Shown: one piece after another, positions 5,763-11,414 of the stretch | Numbering within the stretch: the stretch's first letter is position 1 | Layout: every line of letters begins with the position of its first letter | NCBI GenBank assembly: GCA_013289785.1 | Contig: JABCZE010000023.1 | Location: forward strand, 1 to 11,414 | Source: Vulcanimicrobiota bacterium | GTDB taxonomy: Bacteria; Vulcanimicrobiota; Vulcanimicrobiia; Vulcanimicrobiales; Vulcanimicrobiaceae | Direction of reading: 5' to 3' | Length of the DNA stretch: 11,414 bases | Translations under genes and position numbers: made by a program | The notes under the pieces: generated by a model | Seen by the model: only the letters and a program-made list of their open reading frames with translations | The model's database searches: none | Told to the model about the DNA's origin: nothing

Positions 5763-7026
5763 GGAGAAGCGCGCCATTAACCAGTCTGTAAATCCAGTCC
5801 TACCAACGGTTGGATTTGTCGCGGAGACGCTGCTCGCGCCGCAACAGGCGATCGTGGCATTTTTCGCGCGCGCGCGGCTCGCGCCGCCAGGCACCGAGAT
5901 GGTGGCGCTCGACGACGCGTTTGGGCGCGTGCTCGCGCAGAGCGTCGTTGCCGGCGAGGATCATCCGAGTGCCGCGCGTTCGCTGATGGATGGTTTTGCG
6001 CTGCAGTCGCGGTCGGCGCCCGGTATTTACGAGATCCTCACCGGCGTGCTGATGGGTGCGGCTACAGCGAGCGCGTTGACGCCGGCAACGGCGATGCCGA
6101 TTCCCACGGGTGGTCTGCTTCCGCCGGGCGCCGATGCGGTCGTGCCGATCGAGGACGTGCGCGTCGACGGAGGCCGGCTTCACGTCGATGCCACGATTGA
6201 CCCTGGGTCCAACGTCGCGCCGTGCGGCGCGGATATGCGGCGCGGCGAGACGCTGTTACAGCCTGGGCGCCGCATCCGCGCCGCAGAAGCCGGCGTCCTC
6301 GCCACGCTTGGAGTTATCCGGGTTTGCGTCTATCGCCGGCCGGCGATCGCGGTGCTGTCGAGCGGCGACGAGCTCGTCGAACCGCAGGTGCAGCCGCGAC
6401 TCGGAGAGATTCGCGATTCGAACCGCTATGCGGTCGCGGCTTCACTGCGAGCGATGGGTGCCTTTGCGCGCCACTATCCGACCTTGCGCGACGAGGCGGA
6501 CGCGTTTGAATCGGGACTTGCACGCGCGCTCGCGCAGTGCGACGGCGTCGTCGTGACCGGCGGCTCATCGGTGGGCGAGCGCGATCGCTTGCCGCCTGCG
6601 GTGGCGGCGATGGCGAAGCCCGGCGTGATCGTGCACGGTTTGCGGGTCAAGCCCGGTAAGCCGACGCTCTTTGGCGCCGACGGTGGCAAGCCGATTCTCG
6701 GCTTGCCAGGAAACCCCACGTCGGCGTTGTTCATGCTCGAAGCGGTGGCATCGCCGATCGTTGCGGCCCTCACGGGCGCCCCGATCGAGCCGGCGACGCT
6801 GCAGGCCCGCTTGAAGGGGCCGGCACAGAGCCGTCCCGGCTGGACGTGGTACGTTCCGGTCAGCCTGCAACGCGATGGAGAAGTGCCCCTCGCGCAACCC
6901 CTTGCCCTACGCTCGTTTTCGGTGAGCTTGGCGGCGCGCGCCGACGGCTATATCGTTATGGGTGAGCGTGACGAAGAGTGGCCGACCGGCAAGCTCGTGA
7001 CCGTGCATCGCTTTCTAGGGGGTTGA
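5761..7026 (+). CDS. moeA: Molybdopterin molybdenumtransferase
   Basis: A 421-residue MoeA/gephyrin-E-type enzyme that inserts molybdate into adenylylated molybdopterin in the last step of molybdenum cofactor synthesis. Visible family marks are SLMDGFAL (74-81, the SxMDGxA motif), LPPGADAVVPIEDV (120-133), GSNVAPCGADMRRGETLL (149-166), LSSGDELVE (199-207), GEIRDSN (215-221), the MPT-binding VVTGGSSVGERD (264-275, usually GGVSxGxxD) and GLPGNPTSALFM (314-325). Domain IV follows to the end. The ATG at 5761 leaves about 23 residues before the usual beginning at LLAPQQAIVAFF; no other ATG, GTG or TTG lies between. A much longer frame extending left is antisense to serS and is not real. The hisC-like gene follows 8 bases later. 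No other cofactor-synthesis gene is in view. Confidence 0.94.
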   Translation: MEKRAINQSVNPVLPTVGFVAETLLAPQQAIVAFFARARLAPPGTEMVALDDAFGRVLAQSVVAGEDHPSAARSLMDGFALQSRSAPGIYEILTGVLMGAATASALTPATAMPIPTGGLLPPGADAVVPIEDVRVDGGRLHVDATIDPGSNVAPCGADMRRGETLLQPGRRIRAAEAGVLATLGVIRVCVYRRPAIAVLSSGDELVEPQVQPRLGEIRDSNRYAVAASLRAMGAFARHYPTLRDEADAFESGLARALAQCDGVVVTGGSSVGERDRLPPAVAAMAKPGVIVHGLRVKPGKPTLFGADGGKPILGLPGNPTSALFMLEAVASPIVAALTGAPIEPATLQARLKGPAQSRPGWTWYVPVSLQRDGEVPLAQPLALRSFSVSLAARADGYIVMGERDEEWPTGKLVTVHRFLGG

Positions 7027-7034
7027 CTCTCGCC

Positions 7035-8141
7035 GTGATCCGACCGACGCCCGCCGTCGAAGGGCTTCCCGCGACGACGCCGTTCATTGGTCCCGAGCAG
7101 CTGATGCGCGAAAGCGGGCGGCGCGAGCTGGTTCGCTTGGGAGCCAACGAAAGCGCGTTCGGACCTTCGCCCAAAGCGATTGAGGCAATGACTGCAGAAC
7201 TGCCGCGGCTCTCCTGGTACGGCGATCCCGAATCCCTCGATCTGCGCGACGCCCTCGCAGCGAAACACGGCTGCGCTCCGTCGCAGATCGTCGTCGGCGC
7301 GGGGATCGACGACCTGATGGGCTTGGCGGTGCGCGCGTTCGTTGCGCCCGGCGAGCCCGCGCTGATGACTCGCGGGACCTATCCGACGTTTCTGTATCAC
7401 GTCGTGGGTTATGGCGGGATACCGGTCGACGCACCATACCGCAGCGACGGCAAGCCCGATCTCGAGGAGCTGGTGGCCATCGCCCGGCAGGATCTTCCGC
7501 GCATCGTCTATTTCGCGAATCCGGATAATCCCAGCGGGCACTTCACAGGGCGCGACGAGATGCAGCGTTTCTACGACGCGTTGCCGCACGACAGCCTGCT
7601 GCTTCTCGACGAAGCCTATGCCGACTTTGTTGACGAAGCCGAGCTGCTGCCCCCGTTGTTCGAAGACCGGCTCATCCGGCTGCGCACGTTTTCGAAGGCC
7701 TACGGAATGGCCGGAGCGCGAATCGGCTACGCGCTCTCAACCGAGAGCAACATCCGGACCTTTGGCAAGATTCGGTTGCACTACGGAATCAACCGTAACG
7801 CGCAGATCGGCGCACTGGCAGCGCTGGAGGACGACGCATTTACCGAGTACGTTGTGAGCGAGACGGCCCGCGCGCGCGCAGCGTACTACGAACTCGCGGT
7901 CGAGCTCGGCGTTCCCCGCATCGAATCGCGGGCGAACTTCGTCTGCCTCGGCATGGAGAACGCGCAGCGTGCCACTCGCATCATGAACGAGCTGCTCTTG
8001 CGCGGGGTTTGGGTACGCAAGCCCGGCGCGCCGCCGCTCGATTCCTACATTCGAGTGAGCGCCGGAACCGAACCGATGCGGCGCGCCTTCGCCGAGGCGT
8101 TGCACGCTGTCATCGCATCCCCTCGAATGAGCCTGTCCTGA
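7035..8141 (+). CDS. hisC: Histidinol-phosphate aminotransferase family (PLP-dependent)
   Basis: A 368-residue fold-type I aminotransferase. The best match is HisC, which converts imidazole-acetol phosphate and glutamate to histidinol phosphate. The N-terminus has RLGANESAFGPSPKAIEAM (34-52), then WYGDPESLDLRDALA. Key residues are Asn165 in ANPDNPSG (161-168), Asp192 and Tyr195 in LLDEAYADF, and the Schiff-base Lys221 in TFSKAYGMAGARIGYALS with the following Arg. YIRVSAGT (338-345) carries the carboxylate-binding Arg. The GTG at 7035 is chosen: AGGGGG (7017-7022) lies upstream, but its 12-base spacer is long, and a TTG at 7023 is an alternative. The neighbours are not histidine genes, so the substrate could be another amino or phospho-alcohol; CobD or aromatic aminotransferase relatives look similar. 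The last residues PRMSLS come from a repeat-like sequence. Confidence 0.85.
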   Translation: MIRPTPAVEGLPATTPFIGPEQLMRESGRRELVRLGANESAFGPSPKAIEAMTAELPRLSWYGDPESLDLRDALAAKHGCAPSQIVVGAGIDDLMGLAVRAFVAPGEPALMTRGTYPTFLYHVVGYGGIPVDAPYRSDGKPDLEELVAIARQDLPRIVYFANPDNPSGHFTGRDEMQRFYDALPHDSLLLLDEAYADFVDEAELLPPLFEDRLIRLRTFSKAYGMAGARIGYALSTESNIRTFGKIRLHYGINRNAQIGALAALEDDAFTEYVVSETARARAAYYELAVELGVPRIESRANFVCLGMENAQRATRIMNELLLRGVWVRKPGAPPLDSYIRVSAGTEPMRRAFAEALHAVIASPRMSLS

Positions 8142-8154
8142 GCGGAATCGAAGG
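8121..8154. repeat. Possible dispersed short repeat at the hisC / phosphoesterase junction
   Basis: The junction carries GAGCCTGTCCTGAGC (8129-8143) followed by GGAATCGAAGG (8144-8154). From memory this resembles a short interspersed element (CCTTCGAC..CGCTCAGGACAGGCTC on the other strand) that recurs in several GC-rich bacterial genomes. It supplies the last six codons and the stop of the aminotransferase and the purine-rich stretch before the next ATG. Only one copy is in the window, so repetition is unproven. Confidence 0.4.
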
Positions 8155-8880
8155 ATGAGATACGCGATCGTTTCGGACGTTCACGCCAACCTCGAATCGC
8201 TCGAGCGGGCGCTTGCGGCGACGCAGCCCTCCGATACCCTCGTTTCGCTCGGCGACGTCGTGGGCTACGGACCCAATCCCAACGAAACCGTCGCGATCTT
8301 GCGCGAACGCTGCCGGCACGCGGTGCTGGGCAATCACGATCTTGCCGCGCTCGAAGACTTTGGCGTTGAAAGCTTCAACAACGTCGCTCGCGCCGCCATC
8401 CGCTGGACTCAGAGCGTTCTCGACGAGCCGAGCCGCGCGTGGCTCAACACGCTTCCCTACGAGCTTCGCTTTCCCGACTTTTTGCTCGTTCACGGCGCTC
8501 CGGTAAAGTATTTCGATTACGTTCTCGATAAAGCCGCGGCGGCGGCCGCGTTCGAACGCACCGACGCGCCGCTCGTCTTCATCGGGCACACGCACATCGC
8601 CGAGTATTGGACGTGCGATGAGGCAGGGGCCATCGGCCACAAGCATATGCAGCATGGCGGTGAGCTCGTGCTCGAAACCGGCAAACGGTACATCGTCGAC
8701 GTGGGCAGCGTCGGTCAACCGCGCGACCTCAATCCCGATCCGTCGTTCGTGCTGTTCGATTCTGAGCAGCGGCGCGTCGAGTGGATCCGCTACAGCTATC
8801 CGATCGACGAGGTCGCACGCAAGATGCATGCGGCCGGCCTGCCCGCCTATCTCGCGGACCGTTTGGCTTTGGGACGGTAG
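8155..8880 (+). CDS. Calcineurin-like metallophosphoesterase (YfcE/MJ0936-type)
   Basis: A 241-residue cytosolic two-metal phosphoesterase. All five metal-site motifs of the family are present in order: SDVHAN (7-12, Asp8 and His10), GDVVGYGP (33-40, Asp34), GNHD (59-62), LVHGAP (111-116, His113) and GHTH (144-147), followed by VGSVGQPRD (183-191), a signature of this subgroup. The Asn-His-Asp triad is intact, so it should be active on a phosphomonoester or phosphodiester, with the substrate not predictable. AAGG directly abuts the ATG; the weak GCGGA 8 bases upstream may help instead. The TAG stop overlaps the GTG of the hotdog thioesterase by one base (TAGTG), showing tight coupling. Confidence 0.92.
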   Translation: MRYAIVSDVHANLESLERALAATQPSDTLVSLGDVVGYGPNPNETVAILRERCRHAVLGNHDLAALEDFGVESFNNVARAAIRWTQSVLDEPSRAWLNTLPYELRFPDFLLVHGAPVKYFDYVLDKAAAAAAFERTDAPLVFIGHTHIAEYWTCDEAGAIGHKHMQHGGELVLETGKRYIVDVGSVGQPRDLNPDPSFVLFDSEQRRVEWIRYSYPIDEVARKMHAAGLPAYLADRLALGR

Positions 8881-9350
8881 TGACCAAGAACGACGTTCCG
8901 TTCGACGACGGAAACTGCTTTGCGTGCGGTCCGGACAATCCCATCGGGATGCACGTGCACTTCGACCTCGCGGACGCCTCCGGCGGCGTCCGTGCGCGAT
9001 GCACCTTGGGGCCGCAGTACCAAGGCTGGCGCGGTATCGCTCACGGCGGCATCGTGATGGCGCTGTTGGATGAAGCAATGGCCCATGCCGCCGGATTTGC
9101 GGGACATCGCGGCGTCACCGCAGCGGTCAACGTGCGCTTTCGCCGGCCGGTTCCGCTTGGAGAGCCGATCGAGGTGCGCGGCCGCGTAGCTTGGCAGCGA
9201 CACAGCGTGCTCGGCGTTGAGGCCGGCATCTTCGATGCCGCGGAGAACTTGCTGGCGCAAGCCGAGGGCCGTTTTGTTTCGCGCGGGAGGCTCGACGCCG
9301 CAAACGACCGGCAAAATCCTCTGGCTGCGCCCGAGGTTCCGGCGCGGTGA
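8880..9350 (+). CDS. PaaI-like hotdog-fold thioesterase
   Basis: A 156-residue hotdog protein, likely an acyl-CoA or aryl-CoA thioesterase. The diagnostic element is GIAHGGIVMALLDEAMAHAA (52-71), with the HGG of the oxyanion turn at 55-57 and the acidic Asp64/Glu65 pair on the central helix. VTAAVNVRFRRPVPLGEPIEVRGRV gives the typical beta strands. A short Cys-rich entry (CFACGPDNPIGM, 13-24) is common in this subgroup. The GTG at 8880 is used because it overlaps the preceding stop; a longer frame reaches back into the phosphoesterase and is a shadow. The stop overlaps the smpB GTG by four bases (GTGA). The C-terminal 20 residues look disordered. Confidence 0.86.
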   Translation: MTKNDVPFDDGNCFACGPDNPIGMHVHFDLADASGGVRARCTLGPQYQGWRGIAHGGIVMALLDEAMAHAAGFAGHRGVTAAVNVRFRRPVPLGEPIEVRGRVAWQRHSVLGVEAGIFDAAENLLAQAEGRFVSRGRLDAANDRQNPLAAPEVPAR

Positions 9351-9784
9351 TCGTCGAGAATCGCCGCGCGCGCTTCGAGTACCACATCCTCGAGTCGCTC
9401 GAAGCGGGATTGGTCTTGACCGGAACGGAGGTAAAATCAATTCGCGCCGGCGGGGTCAGTTTGAGCGAAGCCTACGCGCGAATCCGCGACGGCGAGGCCT
9501 GGCTGCTCGGAATGCACGTCCCGCCGTACAAGCAGGGTAGTTTTTCCAACGCGGAGCCGAACCGGCCGCGCAAACTGTTGCTGCACAAGGAGGAGATTGC
9601 GCGCTTGCAGAGCCGCACCGGCGAAAAAGGGCTCACGATCGTACCGCTGCGGCTCTATTTCACGCGCGGCATGGCGAAGGTTCAACTCGGCGTAGCACGC
9701 GGCAAGAAACTTTGGGACAAGCGCGCCGACGCGGCCAAGCGCGACGTCGAACGGGAAATCGCCGCGCACGTTCGCCGGTCGTGA
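9347..9784 (+). CDS. smpB: SsrA-binding protein SmpB
   Basis: A 145-residue partner of tmRNA in trans-translation, which rescues ribosomes stalled on broken messages. Its length is a little below the usual 150-160. It shows the family core: RRARFEYHILESLEAGLVLTGTEVKS (split over 7-31), SIRAGG (31-36), PPYKQGSF (59-66), RPRKLLLHKEEI (73-84), LRLYFTRGMAKVQLGVARGKK (101-121) and the basic C-terminal tail KLWDKRADAAKRDVEREI that occupies the mRNA channel. GTG at 9347 gives the normal N-terminus. The stop overlaps the tilS GTG by four bases (GTGA). The tmRNA gene itself is not in the window. Confidence 0.96.
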   Translation: MIVENRRARFEYHILESLEAGLVLTGTEVKSIRAGGVSLSEAYARIRDGEAWLLGMHVPPYKQGSFSNAEPNRPRKLLLHKEEIARLQSRTGEKGLTIVPLRLYFTRGMAKVQLGVARGKKLWDKRADAAKRDVEREIAAHVRRS

Positions 9785-10671
9785 GAGGCGCCCGGCCCGA
9801 ACGGGAGGTCGAAGCGGCGATCGAACGCGCCGGCGTGCTGCGCGAAGGCGAGCGCGTTCTCGTCGCCTGCAGCGGTGGCCCGGATTCGGTAACGCTCGCG
9901 GCGGCACTGCATGCAATCGCTCCGCGAATCGGAGTAGAGATTTCCATCGCGCACGTCAATCACGGCGTGCGCAGCTCGGCCTGGCAAGACGAGTGCATCG
10001 TGCTGCAGTTGGCCGCGGCGCTCGGAGTCGCACTGCGGATCGTCGCGCTCCAAAGCCGGAGCGATGACGAAGCGCGTCTTCGGCTGGCGCGCTACCGTGC
10101 GCTTGCGAAAACCGCAAACTCATTGCGCTGCTCGGTAATCGTTACCGCTCACCACGCCGAAGATCAAACCGAGACCGTTTTCTTAGCATTGTTGCGGGGC
10201 TCGGGATTGGCAGGTTTGAGCGGAATGCCGGCGCGGCGCACGCTCGAGCCGGGCCTGGATCTCGCTCGTCCGCTCTTGGCCGTTGCGCCTGAGTCGCTTC
10301 GCTCCTACTGCCACGCCCGAGCGCTGCCGTACGCCGTCGACCCAACGAACTCCGATTCCGGGCGGCGACGGAACGCCGTTCGCGAGGCGCTCTCGAACCT
10401 GCGGCCCCTCTTCCCGGCGCTGGACCGAGCCGTCGCGCGCGCGGCCGAAGTAATCGCGCAGGAGCGGCTGGGGAGCCCTCGAGCCCGTCTGCGGCGGTCG
10501 GTCAGAGAGCGCTTTGCGGCCGACGACGACCTTCGCGACCTCGATTTCGCCCACGTCGAAGCGGCGGTTCGAGCCCTCGAAAGCGGCCGAAGCGGCACCT
10601 ACTTCATGAAGCCTGGGATTGGGCTGAGAGTCGAGGACGGCTCGATTGCGGGTATCATAAGCACGAAGTAG
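9781..10671 (+). CDS. tilS: tRNA(Ile)-lysidine synthase, short form
   Basis: A 296-residue PP-loop ATPase that attaches lysine to C34 of the CAU-anticodon tRNA-Ile so that it reads AUA. The PP-loop ACSGGPDSVTL (29-39) is intact, followed by AHVNHGVRSSAWQDE (57-71) and IVTAHHAEDQTETVFLALLRGSGLAGLSGM (split over 120-149), all typical of TilS. The protein ends shortly after a small linker, with no obvious C-terminal TilS substrate-binding domains, as in the short (about 310-residue) forms rather than the 430-residue Escherichia coli form. The end, GTYFMKPGIGLRVEDGSIAGI, may be a remnant strand pair of that region. GTG at 9781 sits in a GTGA overlap with smpB. The gene is followed by ftsH, a classic neighbour. 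Confidence 0.93.
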   Translation: MRGARPEREVEAAIERAGVLREGERVLVACSGGPDSVTLAAALHAIAPRIGVEISIAHVNHGVRSSAWQDECIVLQLAAALGVALRIVALQSRSDDEARLRLARYRALAKTANSLRCSVIVTAHHAEDQTETVFLALLRGSGLAGLSGMPARRTLEPGLDLARPLLAVAPESLRSYCHARALPYAVDPTNSDSGRRRNAVREALSNLRPLFPALDRAVARAAEVIAQERLGSPRARLRRSVRERFAADDDLRDLDFAHVEAAVRALESGRSGTYFMKPGIGLRVEDGSIAGIISTK

Positions 10672-10717
10672 CCGCTGGGGCCAGCCGATGTCGAACCCTT
10701 TCGCAATAGGTTACGGT

Positions 10718-10748
10718 TTGAAGCATCAGGAATCTACCGCAGTATAAA
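10718..10748 (+). promoter_or_regulatory. Candidate sigma-70-type promoter of ftsH
   Basis: In the 124-base gap between tilS and ftsH, TTGAAG (10718-10723) and TATAAA (10743-10748) resemble -35 and -10 boxes, with a slightly long 19-base spacer. Initiation near 10755 would give a leader of about 40 bases. GAGAGGG (10769-10775) lies about 20 bases from the GTG, too far for a normal ribosome site. GCTGGGGCCAGC (10674-10685) after the tilS stop is a small hairpin without a T-run, so it is not a clear terminator. Confidence 0.45.
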
Positions 10749-10795
10749 TCCATACCTAGCCGAGCTTCGAGAGGGTCAAACGGTCTAACGTCAAC

Positions 10796-11414
10796 GTGAA
10801 CAAACATCTCAGATCAATCGTCCTTATCATCCTGGCAGTCATCGCGGTCTTTATCATCGTCGAGCGCTTCGTTGCGCCCAGCGAAGGTGAGACCCGTCTC
10901 GACTATGGGGCCTTCTATCAGAAGCTCGAGGCAGGTCAGGTTCAATCGTTTCACGCCACCGGGCTGGGCGCCATCGGTGACCTTGCTAACGGCACCAAGT
11001 ATTCGGTCGCGGTTCCGAACCTCGATCAGACATTCGTCGACGAAGTCTATCGCAAGGTAAAGAGCGGAGCGATTAGCTTCGAGCAGCAATCGAACGCCGG
11101 GCTCCTCTCGAGCCTGATGACGCTGGGGCCGCTCGCGATCACGATGCTGCTGATCTTCTTTATCTTGCGGCAAGCGCAGAGCGGCGGAAGCCAAGCGCTT
11201 TCGTTCGGCCGTTCGCGCGCAAAGATGCTCTCCGAGAACCGTCCGAAGGTGACCTTCGCCGACGTGGCCGGCGTCGACGAGGCTAAGGAGGAGTTGGCGG
11301 AGATCGTCGACTTCCTCAAATATCCGAAGAAATATCAGTCGCTGGGCGCGCGGATTCCCAAAGGCGTCTTGCTGCTCGGGCCGCCGGGAACGGGGAAGAC
11401 GCTGCTGGCGCGGG
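10796..11414 (+). CDS. ftsH: ATP-dependent zinc metalloprotease FtsH (5' part, cut by window end)
   Basis: The first 206 residues of a membrane-anchored AAA+ protease that degrades misfolded membrane proteins and short-lived regulators. Visible are TM1 (about 7-24), a roughly 80-residue extracytoplasmic domain, TM2 (about 104-124), the conserved [17 protein letters not shown] (151-167), [24 protein letters not shown] (split over 171-194) and the Walker A GPPGTGKT (195-202). The frame continues past the end of the window, so Walker B, the SRH and the HEXGH zinc site are not seen. The GTG at 10796 is the first start in frame after a stop (TAG at 10757) and gives the usual short cytoplasmic N-terminus. 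No Shine-Dalgarno sequence is at normal distance. Confidence 0.97.
   Translation, partial: MNKHLRSIVLIILAVIAVFIIVERFVAPSEGETRLDYGAFYQKLEAGQVQSFHATGLGAIGDLANGTKYSVAVPNLDQTFVDEVYRKVKSGAISFEQQSNAGLLSSLMTLGPLAITMLLIFFILRQAQSGGSQALSFGRSRAKMLSENRPKVTFADVAGVDEAKEELAEIVDFLKYPKKYQSLGARIPKGVLLLGPPGTGKTLLAR

Noticed and set aside
5763..5900. T-box leader for serS
   Set aside because: No T-box consensus or antiterminator is visible, and the area is the moeA coding sequence.
8110..9078. Reverse-strand 322-residue open frame
   Set aside because: It is the mirror of the phosphoesterase and thioesterase genes in GC-rich DNA; the forward frames have intact catalytic motifs.
10674..10685. Intrinsic terminator after tilS
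   Set aside because: The 5-bp stem has a two-base loop and no T-run follows.

Overview
This window is 11.4 kb of GC-rich bacterial chromosome made mostly of housekeeping genes, with an accessory-looking first third. Coding density is high. Genes abut or overlap by 1-4 bases, many starts are GTG, and Shine-Dalgarno sequences are few. No organism can be proven from this. The style (GC-rich, leaderless-looking starts, solo Flp pilin, smpB-tilS-ftsH neighbourhood) would suit an uncultured soil lineage such as Eremiobacterota/WPS-2 or a related Terrabacteria-like group. That placement is inference only.

Region 1 (1-705). No credible protein gene lies in the first 385 bases. The stretch is instead packed with consecutive short inverted repeats and an imperfect repeat family. 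It leads into a 50-residue Flp/Fap type IVb pilin gene (386-538). Downstream are a 7-bp hairpin, a 100-base stretch with mutually exclusive stems, and a strong intrinsic terminator (671-701).

Region 2 (726-2991). Three tightly spaced forward genes follow: a START-like hypothetical protein, a p-hydroxybenzoate-hydroxylase-fold FAD oxidoreductase, and a membrane-anchored single-heme cytochrome c. They look like one redox operon. It collides tail-to-tail, with a 41-base overlap, with a reverse-strand gene for a small exported protein (2951-3478). That gene is divergent, across 56 bases, from an unusual regulator (3535-4479) that joins an N-terminal DUF2249-like domain to a Crp/Fnr-type sensor and helix-turn-helix.

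Region 3 (4476-8141). Seryl-tRNA synthetase (reverse) shares a 4-base stop overlap with the regulator. At its other end its probable ATG and the ATG of moeA (forward) lie on opposite strands of one CATG. moeA is followed after 8 bases by a HisC-family aminotransferase. The last HisC codons and the bases before the next gene look like a dispersed short repeat.

Region 4 (8155-11414). A metallophosphoesterase, a PaaI-like hotdog thioesterase, smpB and tilS are coupled by 1- to 4-base overlaps. After a 124-base gap with a candidate promoter comes ftsH, cut by the window end just after its Walker A motif. This block serves RNA and protein quality control: trans-translation, tRNA-Ile lysidine formation and membrane proteolysis.

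No CRISPR array, insertion sequence, tRNA or rRNA was seen. The parts most likely to be undescribed are the hairpin array before flp, the DUF2249-Crp regulator with its divergent exported protein, and the small FAD/cytochrome operon.
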